From positions 11,522 through 69,359 of the forward strand of contig DLGD01000017.1 of NCBI GenBank assembly GCA_002482505.1: DNA of 57,838 nt, in the 5' to 3' direction. This DNA comes from Christensenella sp. UBA7703. Lineage in GTDB: Bacteria; Bacillota; Clostridia; Christensenellales; CAG-138. Made by a program: the position numbers and the translations under genes. A model generated the notes under the pieces. That model ran no database searches and was not told where the DNA came from. It was given only the letters and a program-made list of their open reading frames with translations. This document shows, piece by piece, positions 1 to 8,741 of the stretch (positions are counted from its first letter, which is position 1; every line of letters begins with the position of its first letter).

Positions 1-1178
1 ATCATGCCGATGGCGGCTTCGTCCGCGATGATCGCAGCGATGGTCTCCGCGGGTGTGTCTCCAGGCACGGCGATCATATCCAACCCGACGGAGCAGACGC
101 AGGTCATCGCCTCCAGCTTATCGATGGTCAGCGTGCCCGCCTGGGCGGCGGCAATCATACCTTCGTCCTCCGAAACCGGAATGAACGCGCCGGAAAGTCC
201 GCCAACCTGTGAACTCGCCATCACGCCGCCTTTTTTCACCGCGTCGTTGAGCAGCGCGAGGGCAGCGGTTGTGCCGTGCGTTCCGCAGCGCTCCAGCCCC
301 ATCTCTTCGAGGATGCGCGCGACGGAATCCCCCTGTGCGGGGGTTGGCGCAAGGCTGAGATCCACAATGCCAAACGGGACATTCAGCCGCGTGGAAGCCT
401 CCCGCGCGATGAGCTGCCCCATGCGGGTTACCTTGAACGCGGTCTTTTTCACGGTCTCGGCGACCACGTCGATGGGTTGGTCTTTCACATCCTTGAGCGC
501 GTGGCAAACCACGCCGGGTCCGCTCACGCCAACGTTGATGACGCACTCCTCCTCGCCAACGCCGTGAAACGCGCCCGCCATAAAGGGGTTATCCTCCACG
601 GCGTTGCAAAAAACGACGAGCTTTGCGCAACCTAGCCCGTCCCGATCGGCGGTTCGTTCGGCAGTTGCCTTGATGATTTCACCCATCAGGTGCACGGCGT
701 CCATGTTGATGCCCGCGCGCGTGGAGGCGACATTGATCGACGAGCAGACGAACTGCGTAACCGCGAGCGCTTCGGGTATCGAGCGGATCAGCCGCATGTC
801 CCCGTGTGTGAAGCCTTTTTGCACCAGCGCGGAAACCCCGCCGATGAAATTCACGCCGCATTCCTTCGCCGCGCGATCCATTGCCAGCGCAAAGGGGACA
901 TAATCCTCCGTGTCGCTTGCTTCCGCAACCAGCGCCATCGGGGTCACGGAGATGCGCTTATTGACGATGGGGATGCCCATCTCGCGCTCAATCTCCTCGC
1001 CAACGGGTACGAGCCGCTCGGCACAGCGGGTGATCTTGTTGTAGATCTTCTGCGTGGCGCGCTTATAGTCGCCGTCCGCACAGTCCCGCAGGGAAATTCC
1101 CATCGTGATGGTGCGGATGTCGAGGTGCTCGCGGTCGATCATGTGTTGGGTTTCGAATATCTCTTTACGGTCGATCAT
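1..1178 (-). CDS. PFL family protein (DUF711/UPF0210), 3' end outside window
   Basis: The reading frame runs from an ATG at 1178 down to the left edge without a stop, so at least 392 residues are present and the C-terminus is missing. It begins MIDRKEIFETQHMIDREHLD and holds the conserved stretches GINMDAVHLMGEI and GVSGPGVVCHAL that I associate with the DUF711 family. Its fold is related to glycyl-radical enzymes, but its reaction is not established. An AGGGGAG ribosome site lies just upstream; the nearby ATG at 1183 is followed at once by a stop and is excluded. The ACT-domain gene lies 12 bases upstream, an order seen in many Clostridia and some Proteobacteria, so the two are probably cotranscribed. 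The family assignment is firm and the function unknown. Confidence 0.9.
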   Translation of the reverse strand, partial: MIDRKEIFETQHMIDREHLDIRTITMGISLRDCADGDYKRATQKIYNKITRCAERLVPVGEEIEREMGIPIVNKRISVTPMALVAEASDTEDYVPFALAMDRAAKECGVNFIGGVSALVQKGFTHGDMRLIRSIPEALAVTQFVCSSINVASTRAGINMDAVHLMGEIIKATAERTADRDGLGCAKLVVFCNAVEDNPFMAGAFHGVGEEECVINVGVSGPGVVCHALKDVKDQPIDVVAETVKKTAFKVTRMGQLIAREASTRLNVPFGIVDLSLAPTPAQGDSVARILEEMGLERCGTHGTTAALALLNDAVKKGGVMASSQVGGLSGAFIPVSEDEGMIAAAQAGTLTIDKLEAMTCVCSVGLDMIAVPGDTPAETIAAIIADEAAIGM

Positions 1179-1190
1179 CTCATACTCCCC

Positions 1191-1460
1191 TCAAATGCGG
1201 TGCATGGCGTTGAAGATGTCTTCCCGCTGGATGCGAATCGTCATGCCGAGGCGCTCGCCCTCTGTGTCCAGCACATTAGAGATTTCGCCAAAGGGTACGC
1301 TTGCTTCCTTTATATCCACGAGCATAACCATCGTAAACATGCCGCCAAGGATGGTTTGGGAGATATCGAGGACGTTGACGTTGATTCCGGCGAGGGCGAC
1401 GCAGATTCCCGCGATGATGCCCACGCGGTCCTGACCGATGACGGTGACGATGGCATGCAT
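1191..1460 (-). CDS. ACT domain-containing protein (UPF0237 family)
   Basis: This 89-residue protein is essentially one ACT domain, a small ligand-binding regulatory fold that usually senses amino acids. It starts MHAIVTVIGQDRVGIIAG and continues with VNVLDISQTILGG, both typical of the stand-alone UPF0237 group. I chose the ATG at 1460 because it aligns with the usual start of the family and has GGAG 11 bases upstream; an in-frame ATG at 1481 would add seven residues but lacks a ribosome site. It is the first gene of a pair with the PFL protein and may regulate it, which is inference from the conserved neighbourhood. Confidence 0.88.
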   Translation of the reverse strand: MHAIVTVIGQDRVGIIAGICVALAGINVNVLDISQTILGGMFTMVMLVDIKEASVPFGEISNVLDTEGERLGMTIRIQREDIFNAMHRI

Positions 1461-1540
1461 GTTTATACTGGCTCCATTCATATATATACTTTCGTTTCGG
1501 AGAGTTTAACACAATGGGGGTTGGAAAGCAACGGAGAGGA

Positions 1541-1569
1541 GAAAAACAAAAGAGCGCCTTTCGGCGCTC
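1541..1569 (-). terminator. Rho-independent terminator after the DUF4411 gene
   Basis: On the minus strand GAGCGCC, loop GAAA, GGCGCTC is followed by TTTTGTTTTT. It lies 14 bases past the stop of the PIN-like gene and separates the AT-rich island from the ACT gene. Confidence 0.85.
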
Positions 1570-1582
1570 CAGAGGCTGAATT

Positions 1583-2050
1583 CTATAATGCAATATTGGC
1601 TTCCCTCATGAAATCTACGAAATTTAAACATTCAATCCCATGTTTTTTACAAACATCTGGAATCTTTGGCGCGGTCTCACTGCCCGAAGGAGTTTCTTCT
1701 GTAACCACTTTTGCTTTGCTTAGTTTGGCAAGCGCGATTACAAATGGATCTGCGCAATTGTTTTTCTTGCCGCCATCAACCAATCCACGGTCCTGCTTCA
1801 AAATATCTCTTACGCACAGTTGAATTTCTTCGCCAGACTCTATGAAGCAATCTTCTCTTTGTTTAACCCATGTTTTGAGTTCATCATTCCCACGTTTGAT
1901 TTCATCAAGAACCTCTGCGCTTGATATTATGGTGCCTTCGTGCATACACTTTGAAATAATTTCCCAAAGAGGTTTATATAAGTCTATCGGTTGTCTTCTT
2001 TGCAGGTTAATAAATATATTGGCATCGAAAACATATTTCGTATTTAACAC
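1583..2050 (-). CDS. DUF4411 family PIN-like protein (putative toxin nuclease)
   Basis: The 155-residue product begins with a hydrophobic strand carrying an early acid (YVFDANIFINL), has EVLDEIKRG near residue 46 and NCADPFVIALA near 98, the spaced acidic residues expected of PIN-like nucleases; DUF4411 is the matching family. Such proteins are thought to be RNases of toxin-antitoxin type. The start is GTG, immediately after the TAA of the upstream metalloprotease gene and with a poor ribosome site, which suggests translational coupling. Codon use is AT-rich, unlike the genes on either side, so the pair was probably acquired horizontally. The toxin role is inferred from family and context. 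Confidence 0.8.
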   Translation of the reverse strand: MLNTKYVFDANIFINLQRRQPIDLYKPLWEIISKCMHEGTIISSAEVLDEIKRGNDELKTWVKQREDCFIESGEEIQLCVRDILKQDRGLVDGGKKNNCADPFVIALAKLSKAKVVTEETPSGSETAPKIPDVCKKHGIECLNFVDFMREANIAL

Positions 2051-3214
2051 TTAAAAGCACCACCCTTCTAAAGCGCGAAAATGATTCGTGCTTAGATTAA
2101 GAAGATAGTGCGATGCATCGATAGGAGAAATTATATCTCTTCCCAAAGATGTTAATACTGTTCTAGCATAAAGTTTGCCAACTTGAGAACCATTATCTAT
2201 TGCAGGTGGCACGAAACCATCTTTCTTATTCTTCTTATAGTCCAGATACTCTTCCGTGAATCGTTCTAATGTTCTAAAGTAAAAGTCTCTAGAAATCTTA
2301 TCGCATGCTAAAAGTCTACCGAGAATAACCTCCCTACTTACGGCAAAATCCCTAGCTATCGATTGAATAAAAGTATCTTGATAACCAACTTTGGCGATCT
2401 CTTGGTAGATCGGATGACTTTTTATTATATCAAGAGGAACTAAAGCCATTGCCGCTACTTGATTGCAGAATAATTCGATTTTGTTTCTATCTTCATATAC
2501 ATCGGATTCAAAATCGTTACAAAGCCCAGAGGTTCTTAAAAACAAATGAGCTAATTCATGTATTAAAGAGAATAATCTTGCAGCAGGTTCATCTGTTCTA
2601 TTCAATACAATAATCGGGAACATACTATAATAAACAGATAATCCTCTCATTTCATTTCTATCAATTTTCTTAGTCTGGAAAACAAGAACATCTTTCATTT
2701 CAAGTGCAGATACATAATAGTTATAAGCGACTTCTGGTTTTCTAAACAATCTTTGCTTTTCATAATCGATTCCTAAAAAAGAACGGATTTCTTTAGCAAT
2801 TATAGTAGCATTTCGTGCATTAATGTTTGGAGAAAAAACGTTTGGCTTTCTGTTTTGCTTCTCATACATATCAAGCATAACTTCTCTTCGATCATATATA
2901 TCTCTTAACAACCAAAGCATATTTCGCGACAAAGTTGTTTGTTCGAACTTATTATGGAAAGTCCTAAAGTCAACGAAATCTACTCGTTTAATCTTCTTTG
3001 GTATGTCTGGAAGAAAAAAGTAGACGTATGGAACCCTATATTTATTCGCTAGTAATTTTGCTTGGCGAATTGTAGGCAAATCAGCCCCCGATTCCCAAGC
3101 TAAAATCTGCTCTTCAGTAACATTTGCACTTCTTGCGCTCTCCTTGACAGGAATAGAGTCTAAGTTTCTTGCCCATTGAATCACACTTGGAGTTATAATT
3201 GCTTTATCTGCCAT
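2051..3214 (-). CDS. XRE-HTH / ImmA-IrrE family metallo-endopeptidase
   Basis: The 387-residue protein has an N-terminal XRE-type helix-turn-helix (about residues 8-65, ending near VPYVYFFLPD) and a zinc protease domain with HELAH at 219-223 and a following IELFCNQVAAMAL helix that should carry the third ligand. Proteins of this layout resemble the ImmA/IrrE anti-repressor proteases and the antitoxin-like partners of DUF4411 genes. The start at 3214 has GGGAGG four bases before ATG; an in-frame ATG at 3244 lacks such a site. Stop and next start abut. Base composition is much more AT-rich than the surrounding genes. It may act as antitoxin, or as protease activator of its neighbour. Confidence 0.85.
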   Translation of the reverse strand: MADKAIITPSVIQWARNLDSIPVKESARSANVTEEQILAWESGADLPTIRQAKLLANKYRVPYVYFFLPDIPKKIKRVDFVDFRTFHNKFEQTTLSRNMLWLLRDIYDRREVMLDMYEKQNRKPNVFSPNINARNATIIAKEIRSFLGIDYEKQRLFRKPEVAYNYYVSALEMKDVLVFQTKKIDRNEMRGLSVYYSMFPIIVLNRTDEPAARLFSLIHELAHLFLRTSGLCNDFESDVYEDRNKIELFCNQVAAMALVPLDIIKSHPIYQEIAKVGYQDTFIQSIARDFAVSREVILGRLLACDKISRDFYFRTLERFTEEYLDYKKNKKDGFVPPAIDNGSQVGKLYARTVLTSLGRDIISPIDASHYLLNLSTNHFRALEGWCF

Positions 3215-3351
3215 ACATCCTCCCAAGGAATGATTAACAATCAATATGAGTTGATATTACATGAGAATTGTTTTTTCGTAAAGATAGAACTTGAAATCCC
3301 TTCAAAGTTTTCTTAAATATTTTGCGAAATCCAAGAAAAAGGAGACCACCC

Positions 3352-3885
3352 ATGACCACCCTCACCTCCATCCTCACCCGCACCAGCTACCGCGGCAAAT
3401 ACGACCCCACCCCCGTCCCGCGCGAACACCTCCGGCAGTTGCTGGAGGCGGGCGTTGCCGCGCCCTCCGGCTGCAACAAGCAGACGACGAGCTTCATCGC
3501 CGTGGACGACCCCGCGCTGCTCAATCAGCTCAACGCCATCACCGAATCCCGCATCGGCAAAACAGCCCCCGCAATGATCCTCGTGCTCACGCGGCGCGTC
3601 ATCGCCTATCGCGACCGCACCTATTTCGTGCAGGACTACGCCGCCGCGATCGAAAACATCCTCCTCGCCACCGTCTCCCTCGGCTACCAGAGCTGCTGGG
3701 TTGAAGGGAAGATCACGGACACGGACAACATCGGCCGCAAGATGGCGGATGTGCTCGGGGTGCCACAAGAATATGAGCTGATTTGCTACCTGCCCATCGG
3801 TAAAGCAATTGAGCCGACCCAGAAGCCGGTCAAACAGCCGTTTTCGGAACGGGCGTGGTTCAACGGCTTCGAAAAAAGCGAATAA
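3352..3885 (+). CDS. Nitroreductase family protein
   Basis: This 177-residue protein fits the FMN-dependent nitroreductase fold: an N-terminal TRTSYRGKYDPTPVP segment like the family RRSxRxF start, a GVAAPSGCNKQ phosphate-binding loop near 35-45, and QDYAAAIENILLATVSLGYQSCWV, the central helix of the family. It should reduce nitro, quinone or related substrates with NAD(P)H, with unknown natural substrate. AAGGAG lies eight bases before the ATG at 3352, which decides the start over an upstream in-frame ATG at 3322. It stands alone, followed by a short terminator. It is on the small side for the family. Confidence 0.88.
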   Translation: MTTLTSILTRTSYRGKYDPTPVPREHLRQLLEAGVAAPSGCNKQTTSFIAVDDPALLNQLNAITESRIGKTAPAMILVLTRRVIAYRDRTYFVQDYAAAIENILLATVSLGYQSCWVEGKITDTDNIGRKMADVLGVPQEYELICYLPIGKAIEPTQKPVKQPFSERAWFNGFEKSE

Positions 3886-3922
3886 GTAGCCGATCAGCGC
3901 CGCGAAAAATCTCTGCCATCGC

Positions 3923-3951
3923 TTGCATCCGGCCTGCAACTACACTACAAT
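3923..3951 (+). promoter_or_regulatory. Candidate sigma-A promoter for the phosphoesterase gene
   Basis: TTGCAT (3923-3928), a 17-base spacer and TACAAT (3946-3951) form a plausible promoter. It lies just upstream of a short terminator, so transcripts from it would meet that hairpin almost at once. Confidence 0.4.
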
Positions 3952-3966
3952 GGAATCAAGTTCTTT

Positions 3967-3987
3967 GGCGCAGTTCGCGCCTTTTTT
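3967..3987 (+). terminator. Short hairpin terminator after nitroreductase
   Basis: GGCGC, loop AGTTC, GCGCC is followed by six T. The stem is only five pairs. It could end the nitroreductase message or attenuate the message from the promoter at 3923-3951. Confidence 0.5.
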
Positions 3988-4055
3988 ACTGGGCGGCAAC
4001 AGGCAAATCCCGTTTTATAATTGCCTGCTGCAATGCCGGATTATCGGGGTAACGA

Positions 4056-5135
4056 ATGAAGCTTCCGCACAACTTCTTCTGCAAGCAACAGCTTTTTGCA
4101 CGCTGCATCGTTTTTTTGACGCTTGCGCTTGTTTTGCTTCCCGTCTCTGGTTGCCGCCGCATGCCGCCGGAGGATTTGGGCGTTGCCTCAACGCCTGCCC
4201 CCTTCTCGCTCATTCCCGCCGAACCCGCGCCACCCTTCCCCGCGCCAACCACGCCAATTGCGCCAAATGTAACCGATGCGCTTCAACCCATACTGCCACC
4301 CAAGCCGGAACAATTCTCAATCGTGTGGCTGGCGGACACGCAGACCATAGCCTATCAGCAGGACGACGAAGTGTTTCAGGCGATGGGCGAATGGATCATG
4401 TCTCAGCAAAAGCCGCTCAACATCCGCTATATCGTTCAGACGGGCGACCTTGTGGACAACGGTTTCCAGAAGAAACAATGGGACAGTTTCAACATCCTTT
4501 TGAACCAGTTCTATGGCAAAATCCCATATCTTCCCATCGCGGGCAATCATGATCTCGGCGTCAAATGGGAAGACTATCGCGGCTATCTGGAGCGCCCGTT
4601 TGTCAAGGCACTGCCGGCGGATCACGTGTTTAAGCGCGGGCGAGCTGTGTACGCAGAATTCTCAGCGGGCGGGCAGGATTTCCTGCTGCTTGGCGCGGGT
4701 TGGAACGCGGATGTTGCCTCCGCCGCGTGGATGAACGGCGTGCTGCGCGCGCACCCGAACCATGTCGCGATTTTGATGTTTCATTCGTACATCACGGCAA
4801 AAGGCGGACTTTCCTATCAGGGCGACGACCTTCGCGACCTCATCGTGGCAAAAAATCCGAACGTGCGCCTCGTGCTGTGCGGGCATCTGCGCGGGAACGG
4901 GTTTCGTGCGGAGGAGTTTGACGACAACGGAGACGGCAAGCCGGATCGTCTGGTCAACGCCATGCTCTATAACTATCAAGGCTACGGCCACACCAACAGC
5001 GGGCAAATCCGAATGTTGACGTTTGATACCACCACGCGAAATATCCATGTGTTCACGTATTCTCCGTTTACACAGCGCTATTATCGGGATGACTTCTTCA
5101 AATCGCTGGAGTTTGATCTAAAAGACGCATTCTAA
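4056..5135 (+). CDS. Lipoprotein metallophosphoesterase (calcineurin-like)
   Basis: The 359-residue protein opens with a lipoprotein signal peptide: a hydrophobic stretch at about 14-30 and the lipobox LPVSGC with Cys33. A Pro-rich linker (about 43-85) leads to a calcineurin-like phosphoesterase domain with VWLADTQ (Asp94), GDLVDNG (130-136), GNHD (163-166), MFHS (His243) and GHLRG (276-280). The first motif has Gln where DxH is usual, as in a known subset of the family. It should be anchored on the outside of the membrane and cleave a phosphate ester of unknown identity. A segment DDNGDGKPDRL near 289 resembles a calcium-binding loop. It is monocistronic and ends at a strong hairpin. Confidence 0.88.
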   Translation: MKLPHNFFCKQQLFARCIVFLTLALVLLPVSGCRRMPPEDLGVASTPAPFSLIPAEPAPPFPAPTTPIAPNVTDALQPILPPKPEQFSIVWLADTQTIAYQQDDEVFQAMGEWIMSQQKPLNIRYIVQTGDLVDNGFQKKQWDSFNILLNQFYGKIPYLPIAGNHDLGVKWEDYRGYLERPFVKALPADHVFKRGRAVYAEFSAGGQDFLLLGAGWNADVASAAWMNGVLRAHPNHVAILMFHSYITAKGGLSYQGDDLRDLIVAKNPNVRLVLCGHLRGNGFRAEEFDDNGDGKPDRLVNAMLYNYQGYGHTNSGQIRMLTFDTTTRNIHVFTYSPFTQRYYRDDFFKSLEFDLKDAF

Positions 5136-5161
5136 AAGCTTTCTCGCCTAATAGGCAAAAA

Positions 5162-5193
5162 AAGACACGCAAGGAACGTTCCCTGCGTGTCTT
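5162..5193. terminator. Bidirectional terminator between convergent genes
   Basis: A 16-bp inverted repeat with almost no loop and one mismatch, centred on AACGTT. It is followed by TCTTTGTTT on the plus strand and by a T run on the minus strand, so it can serve both the phosphoesterase gene and the convergent TIM-barrel gene. Confidence 0.85.
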
Positions 5194-5207
5194 CTTTGTT
5201 TGTCCGG

Positions 5208-5882
5208 TTACGGGTGCGCTTCTCCGGCGCGATAGGCCGCCATAATGCTCTTGAAGATTTCGCTGCTGGAGGGCGCGGTCCAGGTGATCGCGTTTGCGCC
5301 CGCCTCGATGGTCTCGCGGATGGTCTCCTCTGTCGGGCCTCCCGTCGCGATAATCGGCAGATCAGGGAAAGATTCACGAATCTTCCGCACCACGTTTGCC
5401 GTCTCTGCCGCGGCGGAAACATTCGCTATGCGCATGCCCGCTTCCATCCGCGCGTTGATATCCGTGTCCTCCCGCGCGATGGTCACAATTACGGGAATGT
5501 CGATGGTGTCCGCGAGTTCGCGGATCACATAGTTCTGCGTCGGCGCGTTGACCACAACGCCGATTGCGCCTTGCATCTCCGCATAGGACGCCATGTGGAT
5601 CACGCGCTTGCCCTGCGTCAGCCCTCCGCCAACGCCCGCAAACACGGGAATGTCCGAAGCGGAGATGATCGCCTGCGTGATCACCGGTTGCGGCGTGAAG
5701 GGATAGACTGCCATAATCGCATCCGCGTTGACATTGCGGATAATCGCAAGATCGGTTGAAAACACGATGGATCGATAGAGCTTGCCAAAGATCGAGATCC
5801 CGCTGCATTGGGAGATCACCGGCGGAATGCGCAACGCAAACTTGCGCAGGGTTCCGTCAATCGGGGTCGGCGTATTCACCAT
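5208..5882 (-). CDS. TIM-barrel protein often annotated 'hydrolase', function unknown
   Basis: The 224-residue product has the pattern of a phosphate-binding TIM barrel, with repeated beta-strand/loop units such as VFAGVGGGLTQGKRV, GVVVNAPTQN, PVIVTIAREDTD and the C-terminal IIATGGPTEE and GANAITWTAPS. Close relatives in Clostridia are listed as hydrolases without proven substrate. I start it at the ATG at 5882, which has GGAGG five bases upstream; the frame stays open to 6077 but that extension has no ribosome site and unlikely composition. It is divergent from the MFS gene, with a 364-base spacer between them. The fold call is good and the reaction unknown. Confidence 0.8.
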   Translation of the reverse strand: MVNTPTPIDGTLRKFALRIPPVISQCSGISIFGKLYRSIVFSTDLAIIRNVNADAIMAVYPFTPQPVITQAIISASDIPVFAGVGGGLTQGKRVIHMASYAEMQGAIGVVVNAPTQNYVIRELADTIDIPVIVTIAREDTDINARMEAGMRIANVSAAAETANVVRKIRESFPDLPIIATGGPTEETIRETIEAGANAITWTAPSSSEIFKSIMAAYRAGEAHP

Positions 5883-6091
5883 AATCGCCTCCAAATAAAA
5901 GAATAATGAGTGCAAAACGAGAAATGAACGGTAATTTGATTCTATCGTTTCGCAGACATGCAGACAAGAGCGCAACTGTGAACACTCGCACACACTTGTG
6001 TAAACGATTTTTGAAATTTCGGGCGGTTGAGATAAAAGTTGAATGATGGTTGCGTTTATTTTGACGCATGTCAACAAATGGTTGCGTCATT

Positions 6092-6109
6092 ATTTGATAA
6101 TCATCAAAT
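6092..6109. promoter_or_regulatory. Palindromic candidate operator upstream of MFS gene
   Basis: ATTTGATAATCATCAAAT has perfect 7-bp arms around four bases and ends eight bases before the -35 box of the promoter at 6117. It could bind a regulator of the MFS gene or of the divergent gene. The rest of the AT-rich spacer 5883-6246 shows no gene. Confidence 0.45.
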
Positions 6110-6116
6110 TATTCTG

Positions 6117-6144
6117 TTGACTCTGATTGGATTTATGGTATTCT
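6117..6144 (+). promoter_or_regulatory. Sigma-A promoter for the MFS gene
   Basis: TTGACT (6117-6122), a 16-base spacer and TATTCT (6139-6144), leaving an untranslated leader of roughly 95 bases. Confidence 0.55.
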
Positions 6145-6246
6145 TTATTTGACGTCTGTAAAACGATTTATTCTATGTGCGTCTAACGAAGAATCCATTT
6201 GATTCGATCGGCTGCAAAAATCTAATATAGCGAAGGAAACGTAATC

Positions 6247-7485
6247 ATGGAAGCTGAAATCACCAGTTACCGCCCGCTCAAAACGCAAAAAGAATATCTC
6301 AAACTGATCGCCGCTAACGTAATCAACCGTTTCGGGGATTCCATCGACGGGATCGCGATCGCGTGGCTGATGTACGAAATCACGCACAGCGCGGCGCTCA
6401 TGGCGCTCATTCTCGGCCTCAACTATGTGCCGACGATCCTGCTGCAACCGTTCACGGGGGCAATGGTGGAGCATCTTTCCAAGAAGCGCGTCATGATCCT
6501 CTTCGACATTGCGCGCGGGCTTGTCGTGGCAGTTGGCGCCGCGATCTATATGACCGGGTACCTGACCCCCACAATTCTCACAATTATGATGCTGCTGATC
6601 TCCTCGCTGGAGGCGTTCCGCTCGCCCGCGGGTTCCGCAATCGTGCCGCTGCTGCTCAAGCCGGAGTTGTTCAAGGTCGGTTCCGCACTCAACCAGACCG
6701 CAAGCCGCATCACGGAGCTTGTCGGCCTTGCGCTTGCGGGCGGCGTGGTCGCGCTGTTCGGTTGTCAGGGCGCGCTGCTCATCGACGCTTCCACCTTTTT
6801 CCTCTCTGCGCTCATCATCGGTCTTATCCGCATCAAAGAGAAACTGCCGGAGGAAAAGGTCAACCTCAAAACAACCGCGAAAAGCTTCCTCGAAGGGCTG
6901 TCGCTGATTCGCACCTCCCGCGTGCTGGTCGTGCTGCTGTTCGTCGGTGCAATGATCAACTTCCTCTTTGTGCCGCTGAATGCCTACGCCGCACCGTTTA
7001 TTGCGGACTATCTCAAAGGCGGTGCGGAAACGCTTTCGCTCATCAATATTGTTCTCGTGCTCATGCTGGGGTTCGGTTCTTTCGTTGCGCCGAAGATGAC
7101 GCGCATCTCCGGCAAAACACAGCTCATCGTCTGTGGCGTTATTCAGAGCGTGGCAATCTGCGGCTTCGCGCTGAGTGGGTATCTTTCTCCGCAGTGGCTG
7201 CAATACGGTGTTGCGCTGTTTAGCTGTGCGCTGATGGGCTTCTCGGCCGGCATCGTCAACGTGGTCTACAACGCGGCGTTCCTGCGGCTGATTCCGGCGG
7301 ACTTCATGGCGCGGCTTTCCGGCATTGCGACGGCGGTGCTCGTGTGTTCGATGCCGATTGCGAGTTTTATCTGCTCCGCGCTTGCCGCCGTGTTGGCGGT
7401 TCCGGTTGCAATTCTCGCCTCCGGTTTGCTGAGCATCGTGTTGTATCTGCTGCTCACGCGGGTGAAAAGCCTCGACGCGCTGTAA
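6247..7485 (+). CDS. MFS transporter
   Basis: The 412-residue membrane protein has about twelve hydrophobic segments, the first pair enclosing NRFGDSIDGIAIAWL and the loop after helix 2 reading EHLSKKRVMILFDIARG, which matches the MFS motif A region of DHA/exporter-type proteins. It probably exports a drug or metabolite by proton antiport. A GAAGGAAAC ribosome site precedes the ATG. The ArsR-type regulator gene follows 88 bases downstream on the same strand, suggesting regulation of the transporter. The substrate cannot be read from the sequence. Confidence 0.88.
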   Translation: MEAEITSYRPLKTQKEYLKLIAANVINRFGDSIDGIAIAWLMYEITHSAALMALILGLNYVPTILLQPFTGAMVEHLSKKRVMILFDIARGLVVAVGAAIYMTGYLTPTILTIMMLLISSLEAFRSPAGSAIVPLLLKPELFKVGSALNQTASRITELVGLALAGGVVALFGCQGALLIDASTFFLSALIIGLIRIKEKLPEEKVNLKTTAKSFLEGLSLIRTSRVLVVLLFVGAMINFLFVPLNAYAAPFIADYLKGGAETLSLINIVLVLMLGFGSFVAPKMTRISGKTQLIVCGVIQSVAICGFALSGYLSPQWLQYGVALFSCALMGFSAGIVNVVYNAAFLRLIPADFMARLSGIATAVLVCSMPIASFICSALAAVLAVPVAILASGLLSIVLYLLLTRVKSLDAL

Positions 7486-7573
7486 CCCACTGGTCTGAAT
7501 GAACGTCCCCTGCTATACTGATGATATTGTGTGGCTGCAAAAATTTTGCCTGCCGCGCAAAAGGAGGGTTTTC

Positions 7574-8641
7574 ATGGAGCATCTTCGGTTTCATCCGCTC
7601 AATCTGCGGCAGGAGGCGGCGGCGGTTCTCTCGCGCCTCGCCTACCGTGGGGACAACGAGCGCTCCGGCGATATGCGCGTCTCCATCGACTATTACTGCA
7701 AAAAATACAATGTTGAGCAAAGTCGATTTGCGGGGATCTTGGAAGCATATGAGCACGTGAAGGCAAAGCTTTCCTGTGAAGAGCAGGAGTTGCTCACGCT
7801 CTTTGGTATGCCCGACGGCATGGAAGCGAACCTCTACGACCTGCTGGTACAAATACGCTTTAACCTCGGCGATGCGCGCATCCACGACCTGAACCTGCGT
7901 ATTTCGCTGTTTCTTTCGGACGAGGCAGACGAACCGGTGTTTGAGCATGCGGGTGTTTCCGACCTACTCGCGTATGCGCAGCGCCTGCCAAACCCCGACT
8001 CCGTCAAGCTGCTGCTCACGGACGCCATCATCCGCTTTGACGACTACGAGACGCGCGCAAACCGTCTTCTCGATCAGGCGGAAGCGCTGCTGCGCGAGAA
8101 AATCGCGCTGCTGGAGCCATATGCCGCAGAAGTTCTTGCGGGTTGGAACGCGCTGCCGAATGAAGAGGCATTCTTCGACCGCCTCGCCGTCGAAGGAATT
8201 CGCCTCGACTGCCCGCGCGCGGATGTGTATCCCGTGGTGATGCAGTTCACCACGGTCGCGATCCACTCCAACGCAATTTTTGCCGAGCGCTTTGGTAGCG
8301 AGGAACATTCGATCATCACCTATGGCATCTTTGTGGATGAATTCACAAGCAGCGACCGCACGGGAAAGACAGATTTAGAGTCGATTGCAAACCTTTTGCA
8401 TGCGTTGGACGACAAGAAGCGCCTGCAAATCCTCTTGGCTCTGCGTTCGCGCCCGCTCTACGGGCAGGAGCTTGCGGTTTTGACGGAGCTTTCCCCCGGC
8501 ACGGTTTCGCACCACATGAGCGAGCTCGCGGGCAGCGGGCTTGTCACGATCGAAAAACAGGGTGTCAAGCTCCTCTACCATCTCAATGAAACACGCCTGC
8601 ACGAATTCACCGCGATGGTGGAGAAAAACTTGTTGCGTTGA
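7574..8641 (+). CDS. Transcriptional regulator with C-terminal ArsR-type winged helix
   Basis: This 355-residue protein has a long alpha-helical N-terminal region (about 1-270) of no family I recognise, and a C-terminal ArsR-like winged helix: LLHALDDKKRLQILLALRSR, then GQELAVLTELSPGTVSHHMSEL as recognition helix, then a wing. I see no metal-binding Cys pair in the DNA-binding domain. AAAAGGAGG lies just before the ATG at 7574; the frame is open to 7499 but with no ribosome site there. Being just downstream of the MFS gene, it may control it in response to a ligand bound by the N-terminal domain. Confidence 0.75.
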   Translation: MEHLRFHPLNLRQEAAAVLSRLAYRGDNERSGDMRVSIDYYCKKYNVEQSRFAGILEAYEHVKAKLSCEEQELLTLFGMPDGMEANLYDLLVQIRFNLGDARIHDLNLRISLFLSDEADEPVFEHAGVSDLLAYAQRLPNPDSVKLLLTDAIIRFDDYETRANRLLDQAEALLREKIALLEPYAAEVLAGWNALPNEEAFFDRLAVEGIRLDCPRADVYPVVMQFTTVAIHSNAIFAERFGSEEHSIITYGIFVDEFTSSDRTGKTDLESIANLLHALDDKKRLQILLALRSRPLYGQELAVLTELSPGTVSHHMSELAGSGLVTIEKQGVKLLYHLNETRLHEFTAMVEKNLLR

Positions 8642-8741
8642 TGCTTACCCGCTTGTTTATGGCGACTTTGTATGGTTATCACAGAAAATCGCTTTTGTTT
8701 GGTCTATTGTATGGTTGTAATCAAATGAGGAGGCAAACCGC

